Origin: a virus
Virus record (IMG/VR): IMGVR_UViG_3300025879_001397
Span: 1 to 48,205 of that record
DNA: 48,205 nucleotides
Direction: 5' to 3' (one strand)
Shown: positions 13,451-21,441 of the stretch, piece by piece
Layout: the number at the start of each line of letters is the position of its first letter
Numbering within the stretch: position 1 is the stretch's first letter
Program-made: the position numbers and the translations under genes
The notes under the pieces: generated by a model
What the model was told of the DNA's origin: nothing
The model's input: the letters and a program-made list of their open reading frames with translations, nothing else
Database searches by the model: none

Positions 13451-15562
13451 TTATTTTTGAAGAAAAAGCCCGTTAATAGTTTTAGTGATTTGTGAAACAT
13501 TGGTTACGTCTATCAAACGTGCCCCCTTACCATACATTGTTTTGAATCCTTCAGATGGTTCACCATTTGTTGGTATCCATTGTTCAACATAGTAAGAAAG
13601 AGTCTTAACTCCCATTCCTTCAATCTTCTTCACCATCTTACGAGTGTGTTCGAAGGCTGATTGACCTGAGTAATACATCTCACCATTTTCGAAGTAAGGT
13701 TCACCATCTGAGATGTTAAGGAAGTAAGAATCCATATCGTTATTGGCTGGTAAGAAGTTATCCATAATAGCTTCAAAACACAATCCCTCAGGAGTAGTAC
13801 CACTCACATTAAGTGCTGGGAACATTTGTTTTACCTTTGAGAACTTATCACTACGAGAATCATAAGCCATCACAATGTAAGGTTTACCATTTGAAGTAGT
13901 TCGGAACGATACCTGAATCGATAGGTTCTGAATCATATCAACTGCTTTACAAAGTGCAACCACATTAGTCATTGTCTTATTCCACTTATCACCATTCATA
14001 GAACCACTAGCATCGATTGAGATGTGTAGGTTAGCTTTTTTGTAAGAATCAGTCTCCATATATTGGAACACATTCTCATTTCCAAATCCTAATGAAGAAA
14101 TCATTCTTCTATCAATCTTACCATGCTTTTGGCGATTGAAGATGGTGTTTCTATCTTCACCACGAACTTGAAGTTTCTTACCTAAGATGGTTCCGATTCG
14201 AACACCTTCAGCAACTTCTTTTTCATTGTATCGTTTGATTGGCCCATCTTCAGAGATATTCCAATAGTTGTTTGAGGTCATTGGGAACATCTCAGATTCC
14301 AAAAGTGATTGAGTTAATTTCTTAACTACAATACATTGAGTACCTTTCATAATTCTACCCCAATAGTTTTGAACACCATCACCAACAGTTTTCAACTCAG
14401 AACCACTCTCATCGATTGCAGAAACGTTATCGTTATCTTTTTTAGAAATGGTTTTCTTACGAACATCACCATCCATAAACTTCTTCTGCTTCTCAATTTT
14501 CTTTTTAAGTAACTCCTTTTGTCTATCTGAAAGAGTAACTTTTTCAGAACCATTAGAATCTGATTGAGATGGTTGTCCACCTTCCATATTTTGAGGAAGA
14601 TTATCTACATCCATTCCACCACCACCAGTTGGTTGAGAATCCATATTACCACTAATTGAAGATGAACCATTCATTTGGTTTGAGAACTCTTCAAACTCTT
14701 CATCAGTCATTTCACGAGATTCGTTCGAATCAGAACCACCACCTTGTCCGTTTTGAGATTGTGAATTCTCACCATTCTCACTTTGCCCATCACCTTCACC
14801 TTCACCATTTTCAGATGATGGTAGGTTAGCCATAATGATTTGAAGTACTTTAAGAGCGATATTAAACGAATCTAAGGAACTCTTTAATCGGTTGATAGTA
14901 CCTAACCCAATTACCTTATAAATCTCTCTTAAACCCTTTAGTTTAGAGAGTTCAGTATTTTTGTTGTGAAGGTTGATGATTCGGAACATATAAGAATCAA
15001 CACACTCTTCAGTATGTTCATCAGAAAGAAGAGCTTTATCAATCAACTTATCATTGAAGTACTTATCGTACATTGCTCGGTAGTAATCACGATAGCCAGG
15101 AGCCGAATCGAAAACGAAACGGTCAATACGTCTATCTTCAATCACATTCCACAAATCTTTTACAACTGAAACTGGATTAGTGATACCCTTCTTAATAGCC
15201 CCATCCTTAATGTGTTGAGGAACTAAGTTGTAAATGTTGTGAAGGTGTTCGAAATCAGTTAGTTTGATGTGAGAACCCTCATGCAATGCCAAACCAACAG
15301 CAATATCGAAATCTTTTGGTTCAACTACATTAGAACCAATTACAACTGCTTTACCATCCGTATAAGAATCACCTCTTTGGTTAAAGGTAACAGGGATAGA
15401 ATCGTTGGTTACAATGTTTACGAAGTTAGAGATAGCTCGTTTAGAAGCGGCTAACTTATAAAGGTCATTTGATTTTCTTTCAACATCGGTTAAAGTATCT
15501 GAGATGATATCATCATCTTCCCAATCTTTTAGCCAATAAGAAGAATTTCCGTACTTACTCAT
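13451..15562 (-). CDS. CobT-like metallopeptidase-VWA protein
   Basis: 703 aa from the chosen start. The N-terminal domain has HEGSH (94-98), an HExxH zinc motif, and VIEDRRID (141-148), whose Glu is a likely third ligand as in VWA-linked metallopeptidases. A Ser/Gln/Gly/Asn-rich linker spans about 250-345. The C-terminal von Willebrand A domain has the metal-ion adhesion motif DASGS (517-521) and a later SDGEP. This is the MoxR-VWA partner architecture, and the C-terminal half resembles CobT. I chose the ATG at 15562 over 15607 because the -7 box is at 15616-15623. No CobN is present, so cobalamin synthesis is unlikely. A chaperone or protease role with the ATPase is inferred. Confidence 0.85.
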   Translation of the reverse strand: MSKYGNSSYWLKDWEDDDIISDTLTDVERKSNDLYKLAASKRAISNFVNIVTNDSIPVTFNQRGDSYTDGKAVVIGSNVVEPKDFDIAVGLALHEGSHIKLTDFEHLHNIYNLVPQHIKDGAIKKGITNPVSVVKDLWNVIEDRRIDRFVFDSAPGYRDYYRAMYDKYFNDKLIDKALLSDEHTEECVDSYMFRIINLHNKNTELSKLKGLREIYKVIGLGTINRLKSSLDSFNIALKVLQIIMANLPSSENGEGEGDGQSENGENSQSQNGQGGGSDSNESREMTDEEFEEFSNQMNGSSSISGNMDSQPTGGGGMDVDNLPQNMEGGQPSQSDSNGSEKVTLSDRQKELLKKKIEKQKKFMDGDVRKKTISKKDNDNVSAIDESGSELKTVGDGVQNYWGRIMKGTQCIVVKKLTQSLLESEMFPMTSNNYWNISEDGPIKRYNEKEVAEGVRIGTILGKKLQVRGEDRNTIFNRQKHGKIDRRMISSLGFGNENVFQYMETDSYKKANLHISIDASGSMNGDKWNKTMTNVVALCKAVDMIQNLSIQVSFRTTSNGKPYIVMAYDSRSDKFSKVKQMFPALNVSGTTPEGLCFEAIMDNFLPANNDMDSYFLNISDGEPYFENGEMYYSGQSAFEHTRKMVKKIEGMGVKTLSYYVEQWIPTNGEPSEGFKTMYGKGARLIDVTNVSQITKTINGLFLQK

Positions 15563-15611
15563 ATTTTTAGTTTTAGGGTTTAACATTGGGGTTCTATCCC
15601 CACTCAATTAC
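15563..15611 (-). promoter_or_regulatory. Shared 5' leader with hairpin (VWA gene)
   Basis: GTAATTGAG (15611-15603), hairpin GGGGATAGAACCCC (15601-15588), then AACCCTAAAAC (15580-15570) and the ATG. Closest relative of the MoxR-gene leader. Confidence 0.7.
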
Positions 15612-15615
15612 AGTA

Positions 15616-15647
15616 CTAATATAAGAAATGTTTTTGACATACACAAG
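15616..15647 (-). promoter_or_regulatory. Bacteroidota-type promoter (VWA gene)
   Basis: Minus strand: CTTG (15647-15644), 20 bp, TATATTAG (15623-15616). Confidence 0.8.
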
Positions 15648-15663
15648 CCATTTCTCATTTATT

Positions 15664-15927
15664 TTAGCCCAAATGTGAATTAAATTCAGCCATCTCCTGC
15701 TTTTCGTACAAATCGTAACGTTGTTCCATTCGTAGAACCGAATGAAAATCAAAGATGTATTTTTTAAGATTGTTCAACTTCTCATCCATTTGTTCTGAAG
15801 TAAAGAAGTGTTGTTCCATATGTAAGTCCGATAGGTTACTAGCGATTCGCATTAGTACATCGGTTGTTTGAAGAGTTTCAGGTGTGTAACTCTCATTGTG
15901 CTTTTCACAAAATTCTAACTTTGTCAT
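15664..15927 (-). CDS. Hypothetical helical protein, 87 aa
   Basis: Helix-rich, Met/His/Glu-rich (MRIASNLSDLHMEQHFFTSE). No family recognised. The start at 15927 is chosen because the -7 box lies at 15984-15991 and a GTAATTGAG leader precedes this ATG. Co-regulated by leader type with the MoxR and VWA genes. Confidence 0.7.
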   Translation of the reverse strand: MTKLEFCEKHNESYTPETLQTTDVLMRIASNLSDLHMEQHFFTSEQMDEKLNNLKKYIFDFHSVLRMEQRYDLYEKQEMAEFNSHLG

Positions 15928-15979
15928 ATTGTTTAATTTAATTGGGTTAACGTATTGAGTAGAACTCCCACTCAATTAC
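15928..15979 (-). promoter_or_regulatory. Shared 5' leader (87-aa gene)
   Basis: GTAATTGAG (15979-15971) begins 4 nt after the -7 box. ATTGAGT and ACTCAAT around GGGAGTTCT form a 7-bp hairpin, followed by TTAACCCAATTAAA. Confidence 0.6.
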
Positions 15980-15983
15980 CCCA

Positions 15984-16015
15984 CTAAACTACAAAAAAGA
16001 ATTGACATATACAAG
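15984..16015 (-). promoter_or_regulatory. Bacteroidota-type promoter (87-aa gene)
   Basis: Minus strand: CTTG (16015-16012), 20 bp, TAGTTTAG (15991-15984), a TAnnTTAG variant of the -7 box. Confidence 0.72.
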
Positions 16016-16032
16016 CTTTTTTTGATTTATTT

Positions 16033-16869
16033 TCAAAAATTTCTCCAGCCAATGAATTTTTGTTGAACAAATGTCTGAGTATCGTAATCCTTTTCAAAGT
16101 ATGGATAGTACATAAATGAATCTATCTTAGGTTCTAATCGTTTGAATGAATTCAAATTATGCCAATACAATGATGTATTTTTAATATCATCTAATGTAGA
16201 ATGCCACTTATATAAATAGAAGTTCATTTGGTATTGGTGATACTTCAACGATTCCAAATGAGATTCCTCTCCTCTGAGATGTCCACTTTGAAAGTGGTCT
16301 GTGATTACGTTGTTATCAATTGGATTGTAAACTCTACCATGATAGAAATCATTTATAGATGTTCTATGTGGTAAGTAACGATATGCTCTGAAGAAGTAAT
16401 CCGATTCTTGATATCCGATATTACAAAATCTCTCATCCCACAATCCTATCTTACGGATAGCATTAGATGTATAACTCATAAAGGTATCACCAGCACCTAA
16501 TTGAACCAAATCATAGTTGATGTGATTCTTCATCACTTCCTCTAAGAAGTTAGGAGTAAATGTTGTATCATTCTGAGAAGTAATAACAACATCACAATCG
16601 GGTTCTTTTAGGTTTACAAATCCGTTAATGATGGCTTGATTCCAATTCCTAGTCAAATGTCCAGTTGAAAAATCAGCTCTTGTTTGGTTGTGGAGTACAG
16701 TAACTTTATTAGTGAACCAATCATCCATTTTAAAGTTGGAATGATTGTTTATAATGAATAACTGATATTGTGTATTATCGTAACGTTCTAATGTAGGTTT
16801 AAGAGTTTGTAGACTCGTATTCAATACATCGTTATTATTGTATGTAACTATAAAATGCTTTATTAACAT
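16033..16869 (-). CDS. GT2-like (GT-A fold) glycosyltransferase
   Basis: 278 aa. N-terminal strand IKHFIVTYNNNDVLNTSL matches the family-2 opening, FIINNHSNF the second strand, and TSQNDTTFTPNFLEEV the place of the DxD region (here QND). A conserved later acidic region GYQESDYFFRAYRY resembles the ED acceptor motif. It probably adds a sugar to a glycan in the cytoplasm. Last gene of the long unit starting at 21.4 kb. Confidence 0.78.
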   Translation of the reverse strand: MLIKHFIVTYNNNDVLNTSLQTLKPTLERYDNTQYQLFIINNHSNFKMDDWFTNKVTVLHNQTRADFSTGHLTRNWNQAIINGFVNLKEPDCDVVITSQNDTTFTPNFLEEVMKNHINYDLVQLGAGDTFMSYTSNAIRKIGLWDERFCNIGYQESDYFFRAYRYLPHRTSINDFYHGRVYNPIDNNVITDHFQSGHLRGEESHLESLKYHQYQMNFYLYKWHSTLDDIKNTSLYWHNLNSFKRLEPKIDSFMYYPYFEKDYDTQTFVQQKFIGWRNF

Positions 16870-16877
16870 TGTGTTTT

Positions 16878-17051
16878 TTAATATTCATCATCAAAGTGAG
16901 ATATTGGGGAATCCATATCTAAATCTCTGATTAAGAAATTTATCTCCTTTCTCACATCTTCAACTTGCTCCCAATCCTCATATGATATTGCTTCATCTAA
17001 AATTAGATTGAAGTTTTGTAATTTATCAATTATATTTTCCATTTTTTTCAT
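16878..17051 (-). CDS. Small acidic helical protein, 57 aa
   Basis: ATG at 17051, TAA at 16878. Amphipathic and acidic (MKKMENIIDKLQNFNLILDE ... SHFDDEY). Lies between two glycosyltransferase genes. Function unknown. Confidence 0.66.
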   Translation of the reverse strand: MKKMENIIDKLQNFNLILDEAISYEDWEQVEDVRKEINFLIRDLDMDSPISHFDDEY

Positions 17052-17085
17052 ATTTTACTTAAATATGATTTTTTCAAAAAAGTGG

Positions 17086-18555
17086 TTACATTGTAAATGT
17101 TTTTTTAATATCATTTACCCATACAACATCTTTATTTGGTATCAATTCCATAAAATCAGATAGTACAATATGGTCTTTATCTAAAGTATCACAATATCTC
17201 TCATCTGCGGTACCTTTAGATGTTCTGGTTATATTTAATCCTTCTTTCATAAATTTTATAGGTACACTTATCTTATTCATATGAGTATGCAAAAAGTGCT
17301 CATGTGGAACCATATAATGCCCCTTACCCAAATGTTCCATCATAAAGAAATAACAAGTAGAATAATAATTCATCATCTTTGGTGAACCATACGCAAATAA
17401 ATCCGATATACCATCACTATTATTATAGTTGTTTAATCTTATTCTCCCATTTGGTACCGATAATGTATTATCTATATCAATAGTTAATGGATTTGTAAAA
17501 AATATATCAGTTCTAGCACGTATTACAACATCATAATCAATACCAAATGAGTTAGTTAACATATTAGCCCTCCAAACTTTGTACCACATCGCCATAGTAC
17601 CAAAATCATTACAAGACTTCATTAAATTAGATAATATTGTATTTGGTGGATTTATATGATGTCTAAGTGGTTCTAATGTTGATTTATCAAATATATCATA
17701 ACGTTCTACTTCCATCTTCTTAACGTTGTATATCTTATGGAAGTTATTTATAGTATCCCCAATTTCAACATTTTCAACATCCCAAAAGGATGCATATACA
17801 TCTATATCATATTTGTTGATTAACTCCAACCAATAATCTTTAGTTCGTTCCAAATCTCTAAGGTGTCCTGAAAAGCAAATAGCCATCTTAGTTTTGGGAG
17901 TTACCTCCTTACGTTTTATTTGGATAGCCTTTCGTTTAAATACATCTGAGAAATATTCTAAATCATCTTTCCACAATTGAGTTAATTGTTCTATTTGGTC
18001 TGAAGTATACATATCCTCTTTACGAAAATGAGTATTAGTTATAAATTCTGAATGATTGTGTATTGTTATACCAAATTCCTTAGCCAACTCCGATATATCG
18101 TTTGATAAATCATTGTAACTTAATACAATACTATTATCATCTAATAACCAGTTACCATCAATATCCTTTAGTTGTGAAAATAAACTAGCCCTATAAGTAG
18201 GTACATGAAATATCTGAGTTCTATCTAAGTATATGTTTAAGAAATCATTGAAAGTATCAGTTTTATGTTGATATCTACTCCATGCCCAATTTGTGTTCCA
18301 ATAATCGTACAATAACTCAAATGGGTCTTTTACTATTGTTATAATTCTATCACCAGAGTTTATATTAAAGTTATCAACTGGTTGAAACAGCCCATGCTCT
18401 CTATCAGGATTTTCCCAGTCACCCCACCCCTTTATCCGAGTTGGGTAGTTCCATTGGTTTGAATGAGTTGTATCAATTTCAATATTTTGGGAATTTATTA
18501 AATCCCTAAGAGATGTCCATTTGGTTGTTGGTAGCCCTATTAAAATATTTTTCAT
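17086..18555 (-). CDS. Sulfotransferase-like / glycosyltransferase-like fusion protein
   Basis: 489 aa, two parts. Residues 1-205 look like a sulfotransferase. ILIGLPTTKWTSLRDLI (4-20) sits where the 5'-phosphosulfate loop belongs, IVKDPFELLYDYW (74-86) matches the 3'-phosphate motif (R/K-D-P-x-x-R/L), and YTSDQIEQLTQLWKDDLEYF matches the C-terminal helix of Sulfotransfer_2 proteins. Residues 221-489 open with KMAICFSGHLRDL and include VIRARTDIFF, a phage/algal-virus glycosyltransferase-like domain. If the first domain binds PAPS, this protein would transfer sulfate to a sugar and extend the glycan. The GDPD-like gene overlaps by 4 nt. The loop lacks the usual Lys-x-Gly-Thr pattern, so activity is uncertain. 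Confidence 0.62.
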   Translation of the reverse strand: MKNILIGLPTTKWTSLRDLINSQNIEIDTTHSNQWNYPTRIKGWGDWENPDREHGLFQPVDNFNINSGDRIITIVKDPFELLYDYWNTNWAWSRYQHKTDTFNDFLNIYLDRTQIFHVPTYRASLFSQLKDIDGNWLLDDNSIVLSYNDLSNDISELAKEFGITIHNHSEFITNTHFRKEDMYTSDQIEQLTQLWKDDLEYFSDVFKRKAIQIKRKEVTPKTKMAICFSGHLRDLERTKDYWLELINKYDIDVYASFWDVENVEIGDTINNFHKIYNVKKMEVERYDIFDKSTLEPLRHHINPPNTILSNLMKSCNDFGTMAMWYKVWRANMLTNSFGIDYDVVIRARTDIFFTNPLTIDIDNTLSVPNGRIRLNNYNNSDGISDLFAYGSPKMMNYYSTCYFFMMEHLGKGHYMVPHEHFLHTHMNKISVPIKFMKEGLNITRTSKGTADERYCDTLDKDHIVLSDFMELIPNKDVVWVNDIKKTFTM

Positions 18556-18998
18556 TTTTTATAGTTTTGAATTATATCTGAACAAATACCTATTGTTCCT
18601 TCAATTGGTTCTTTATTAAATACTTCGGGTAATACCAAAATACCCCTATTGTATAAGTTGGTTGACCATATGTAATTATGTGATGTAAGAACACCCATAT
18701 CCACATCATGCGAAAAGTAATTGAATTGAGATGATTTGGTATCACCATATTCATTGAAGTAGGATAATGCATCCATATTCTTACAATGAATCCAAAGTGA
18801 AGGTGAACGATTTTCCAACCATTCCAATGATACCTCATATTGAGGTTCATCATGACCTAATAATAACTTACCATCTTCATACCAAACATCAATCTCCACA
18901 TCATACCCCTTTGAAATTGCTTCATCGATATAATCAGGGTGATTTTCCCTTTCGGTATTTTTACCTTCTAAGTTTCCTCTATGTGATATCAGTATCAT
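18552..18998 (-). CDS. Glycerophosphodiester phosphodiesterase-like protein (short)
   Basis: 148 aa. HRGN (6-9), a Glu-rich ENHPDYIDEAI, VEIDVWY (34-40) and LGHDEP (47-52) are the metal and catalytic motifs of the GDPD/PI-PLC TIM-barrel. Typical GDPDs are about 240 aa, so this is a trimmed barrel. It could remove a glycerophosphate group or act on a glycan phosphodiester. The active-site residues seem intact. Confidence 0.75.
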   Translation of the reverse strand: MILISHRGNLEGKNTERENHPDYIDEAISKGYDVEIDVWYEDGKLLLGHDEPQYEVSLEWLENRSPSLWIHCKNMDALSYFNEYGDTKSSQFNYFSHDVDMGVLTSHNYIWSTNLYNRGILVLPEVFNKEPIEGTIGICSDIIQNYKK

Positions 18999-18999
18999 A

Positions 19000-19734
19000 T
19001 TAAAATGGTGGTGGTTGTAACAATTGATTTATATTTGATAAGCTTAGATTATCCTCTGGAATGTAATTACTTTCCCATACTTTATTGTAAACATTAGCCA
19101 CAACTTTATATGGTTTAAGGTTTTCCAAATCTATGATTTCAAAATTATCAACCATCATTTGGATACCATCGTTGGAATCAAATTCATTTTGATATTTTTC
19201 CCTAAGATAAGCGTTGGTTAAATGCATTTCAGGTTCATAAAATAACTTCATCTCACCATTAACCATATGTTTGATACTCATCATATCAAATCCAATTTTA
19301 GATGATTTAAACATAGTTTTTAAATTATCAGTTGTACCAGCTATAATATGGTCTGATATATGGAATTTCCATTGATTAAAATGCCTAAACCATATAGGAG
19401 AACAATAAATTTTGTTTGGATGTGATTGTAGTGAATTAACTAATGAGTTTAAATTTGAATAGTACTCATCTCCCCTAACTTTGATTGAATATTCAGTATC
19501 GGATAGCATCAACCCATTTAGAGTTGAAGTGAACTGATAGTTCATTCGTTGTGGACCTGATTTAAGAGGTGGGTTTGTAGTTACAAACTTTACATTATGT
19601 GGGATGTACGATAAATCCAATGTATGATTAGTCCAAGTTGATATTACAATTGGATTATATGGATATGTTTGGATGTAAAAATTGTATGATTCTTGGGTTA
19701 TTAACCCTTGAACTATTATCGTAACATTTTTCAT
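19000..19734 (-). CDS. WavE-like glycan biosynthesis protein
   Basis: 244 aa. The N-terminus VTIIVQGLITQESY followed by VISTWTNHTLDLSYIP and a later RMNYQFTSTLNGL...YSIKVRGDEYY match the WavE family (LPS core synthesis, GT-A-like). KVRGDEYY would be the acidic metal site. Probably a glycosyltransferase. The 59-aa membrane gene lies 6 nt upstream. Confidence 0.75.
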   Translation of the reverse strand: MKNVTIIVQGLITQESYNFYIQTYPYNPIVISTWTNHTLDLSYIPHNVKFVTTNPPLKSGPQRMNYQFTSTLNGLMLSDTEYSIKVRGDEYYSNLNSLVNSLQSHPNKIYCSPIWFRHFNQWKFHISDHIIAGTTDNLKTMFKSSKIGFDMMSIKHMVNGEMKLFYEPEMHLTNAYLREKYQNEFDSNDGIQMMVDNFEIIDLENLKPYKVVANVYNKVWESNYIPEDNLSLSNINQLLQPPPF

Positions 19735-19740
19735 TAAAGT

Positions 19741-19920
19741 TTATCGTTTGAACTTTAAGTTTATATAGTTTATACCACCCATTATAGTTGGTGCCCATAA
19801 TCCTATGAATACCCCTAACATCTCTTGCTTTTCTATCAGAAATAGATATAATGAGAAAATTATTGAAAACATAACACACATTAGTAATATCAATTCTGAT
19901 ATGGGGATTCTTCGTTTCAT
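19741..19920 (-). CDS. Small two-span membrane protein, 59 aa
   Basis: ATG at 19920, TAA at 19741. After MKRRIPISE come two hydrophobic segments (LILLMCVMFSIIFSLYLFLI and LGVFIGLWAPTIMGGINYI) and a basic tail NLKFKR. This frame explains the gap better than the longer overlapping minus-strand frame at 19655-19879. Function unknown. Confidence 0.7.
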   Translation of the reverse strand: MKRRIPISELILLMCVMFSIIFSLYLFLIEKQEMLGVFIGLWAPTIMGGINYINLKFKR

Positions 19921-19929
19921 AGCTAACCT

Positions 19930-20076
19930 CTAATATTCATCATTATCGAAGTAATTTGGTTTATACTTCTCTTTACGTTTGTAGTTGGAACTTTTCTTAT
20001 CCGATTTTCTCTTTCGTGCTCTATCGAAATCATCATCCCACACATCATTGTGGGCTGTATTCTTTCCCCTTTTCAT
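19930..20076 (-). CDS. Small, extremely basic protein, 48 aa
   Basis: ATG at 20076, TAG at 19930. Begins MKRGKNTAHNDVWDDDFDRA and continues with a Lys/Arg-rich stretch (RKRKSDKKSS) ending in an acidic DNDEY. Probably disordered; may bind nucleic acid. The preceding gene ends 1 nt upstream. Confidence 0.65.
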   Translation of the reverse strand: MKRGKNTAHNDVWDDDFDRARKRKSDKKSSNYKRKEKYKPNYFDNDEY

Positions 20077-20077
20077 A

Positions 20078-20386
20078 TCAATCTTTAAGTAATTCTTTAG
20101 TAGATTCAGTCTTATCTATTTTACCATCTACCATCTTATTAATACTCTTAATAATCTTTTCTAACTTTTGTATATCATTCAAATGATTTGATGAAGAGTT
20201 AGATTGGCTGAAGTGTTGGTTTATCCTTTCCTCCAGCCTATCTAAATCCTTTTGACAATTTATCTTACCCAATTTCAGTTCGTATTTTAAATCCGATATC
20301 CGAGTGTTCAACCTAAATATAATAAAGGTTAGGGATAGTACTACGGCTAATATTGAACCGAAGATGATAAAATAATCCATTTCCAT
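20078..20386 (-). CDS. Membrane-anchored coiled-coil protein, 102 aa
   Basis: One N-terminal transmembrane helix (residues 4-24, YFIIFGSILAVVLSLTFIIF) and then charged heptad-like sequence (RISDLKYELKLGKINC...LDRLEERI). An inner-membrane-tethered coiled coil like an i-spanin or a phage immunity factor in outline, with no further support. Confidence 0.7.
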   Translation of the reverse strand: MEMDYFIIFGSILAVVLSLTFIIFRLNTRISDLKYELKLGKINCQKDLDRLEERINQHFSQSNSSSNHLNDIQKLEKIIKSINKMVDGKIDKTESTKELLKD

Positions 20387-20389
20387 AGT

Positions 20390-20725
20390 TTACTTCTTAT
20401 TGTATAATTCGTAAACTTTATTGATTAGGTTTGTCTTTGTTAGTGAAGAATCAAAATCTACATTGAACTCTTCTTTAGCGGTAGAAATCAATTCAGCCTT
20501 CTTCATCGCTCTAAGTGATGATTTAGTTACTTTCTTTGGTTTCTTACCAGCTTTTGCTTTTTTGTTAATCTCCTTTGCAGTCTTTGCCAATTCCTCAATA
20601 GTATCTTCTACTACATCAGGAATTAAGTCTCCATCTCTATCAGAAAGTTTTCCTTTCTTTACAAAGTAAATAACAACACCAGCTACTAATAATAGTACAC
20701 CGATGATAATTAAAATTGTGTTCAT
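20390..20725 (-). CDS. Membrane-anchored protein with DxDxD calcium-like loop and HeH-like C-terminus
   Basis: 111 aa. Transmembrane helix at residues 4-23. Then DRDGDLIPDVVED (29-41), which resembles a thrombospondin type-3 or dockerin calcium loop. Then a Lys-rich linker (KKAKAGKKPKKVTKSS). The C-terminal KAELISTAKEEFNVDFDSSL...INKVYEL looks like an HeH/LEM-type helix-extended loop-helix found in phage proteins. Role unknown. Confidence 0.7.
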   Translation of the reverse strand: MNTILIIIGVLLLVAGVVIYFVKKGKLSDRDGDLIPDVVEDTIEELAKTAKEINKKAKAGKKPKKVTKSSLRAMKKAELISTAKEEFNVDFDSSLTKTNLINKVYELYNKK

Positions 20726-20763
20726 AATTTAATTTAATTTACTAATAATAAATATTAATAAGA

Positions 20764-20907
20764 TTAAATAAACATATGGTAATCAGCTTCATCTTCCATT
20801 GGCTCAGATTCTTTATTATTAATCTGAGTTGGTGGATTTGTGTTTGCTAATATCAATGTTGCTAATCCTATTAATAAACTTCGAAAATACTTTTTAATAC
20901 TCTCCAT
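20764..20907 (-). CDS. Small protein with N-terminal membrane segment, 47 aa
   Basis: ATG at 20907, TAA at 20764, overlapping the upstream gene by 14 nt. Residues 10-21 (SLLIGLATLILA) are hydrophobic, then an acidic polar tail (ESEPMEDEADYHMF). Either a membrane anchor or a signal peptide. Unknown. Confidence 0.62.
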   Translation of the reverse strand: MESIKKYFRSLLIGLATLILANTNPPTQINNKESEPMEDEADYHMFI

Positions 20908-21157
20908 ATAATGAATACGTTTTTTGTGGTTCGGGCTCTATAACTTTTTCTTCTTGTTGAATCACATAAGTGAAGCCCTCTCTCGCATCCATATAGAATT
21001 GTGTATTTCCGTTCTTTTGATAAATGTACTCTAATACATCTGTCAATGAATCTAAGATAACCGAATCGTTATCCAAAGGAGTCCAACGGTCACCCGGTGG
21101 TACTCTCTTAGCAACTTTTACTTTTACTTCTTCGGTAACTACTTCAGATTCTCTCAT
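20894..21157 (-). CDS. Hypothetical protein, 87 aa
   Basis: Begins with a Val/Glu-rich strand (EVVTEEVKVKVAKRVPPGDRW) and has TPLDNDSVILDSLTDVLEYI. The upstream DUF4494-like gene overlaps its start by 1 nt. No family recognised. Confidence 0.66.
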   Translation of the reverse strand: MRESEVVTEEVKVKVAKRVPPGDRWTPLDNDSVILDSLTDVLEYIYQKNGNTQFYMDAREGFTYVIQQEEKVIEPEPQKTYSLYGEY

Positions 21158-21366
21158 TACTCAATTACTCTTATTACTCTACTTTCCTTTGCTCCACTTA
21201 CCTTATAATCAATGTTTACATTAGCATCAGTAAAGTCTTGTACAACTCTTGCTTCCGCCTCAGTTACTGACATTGCATCAACTAAGTAGATTTCTTTTTT
21301 CAATTTTGGGTTTCCATTTTTAAGTGTTGCAACCTCAACTTCCACTACTACTTCGAAATATTTCAT
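21157..21366 (-). CDS. DUF4494-like protein, 69 aa
   Basis: Starts MKYFEVVVEVEVATLKNGNP and has KKEIYLVDAMSVTEAEARVV, which is the DUF4494 signature (YLVDALSFTEAEARI). Its usual opening with a Cys is replaced by EVV. DUF4494 proteins are found in Bacteroidota and their phages; function is unknown. First gene of the long 21.4-16.0 kb unit, following the promoter at 21399-21429. Confidence 0.78.
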   Translation of the reverse strand: MKYFEVVVEVEVATLKNGNPKLKKEIYLVDAMSVTEAEARVVQDFTDANVNIDYKVSGAKESRVIRVIE

Positions 21367-21398
21367 ATCTCTCTATTTTTATATATTAATTAACTTTA

Positions 21399-21429
21399 CA
21401 AATATACGAAAAAAATCCGAAAAAACAAA
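21399..21429 (-). promoter_or_regulatory. Bacteroidota-type promoter
   Basis: Minus strand: TTTG (21429-21426), 19 bp, TATATTTG (21406-21399). Would drive the genes down to the GT2-like gene at 16033, including the sulfotransferase-like fusion. Confidence 0.8.
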
Positions 21430-21441
21430 AATATTTTCAAA

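Noticed and set aside
14392-14580. Minus-strand frame within the VWA gene
   Set aside because: Shadow in another frame of the Ser/Gln-rich linker; no start context.
11805-15562. Cobalamin (cobaltochelatase) synthesis
   Set aside because: The CobS/CobT-like pair alone has no CobN or other cobalamin genes, and the VWA partner has an HExxH peptidase motif.
19655-19879. Minus-strand frame of 74 codons
   Set aside because: It overlaps the WavE-like gene start and another frame (19741-19920) that encodes a sensible two-span membrane protein with a good start and tight spacing. The 74-codon frame looks random.
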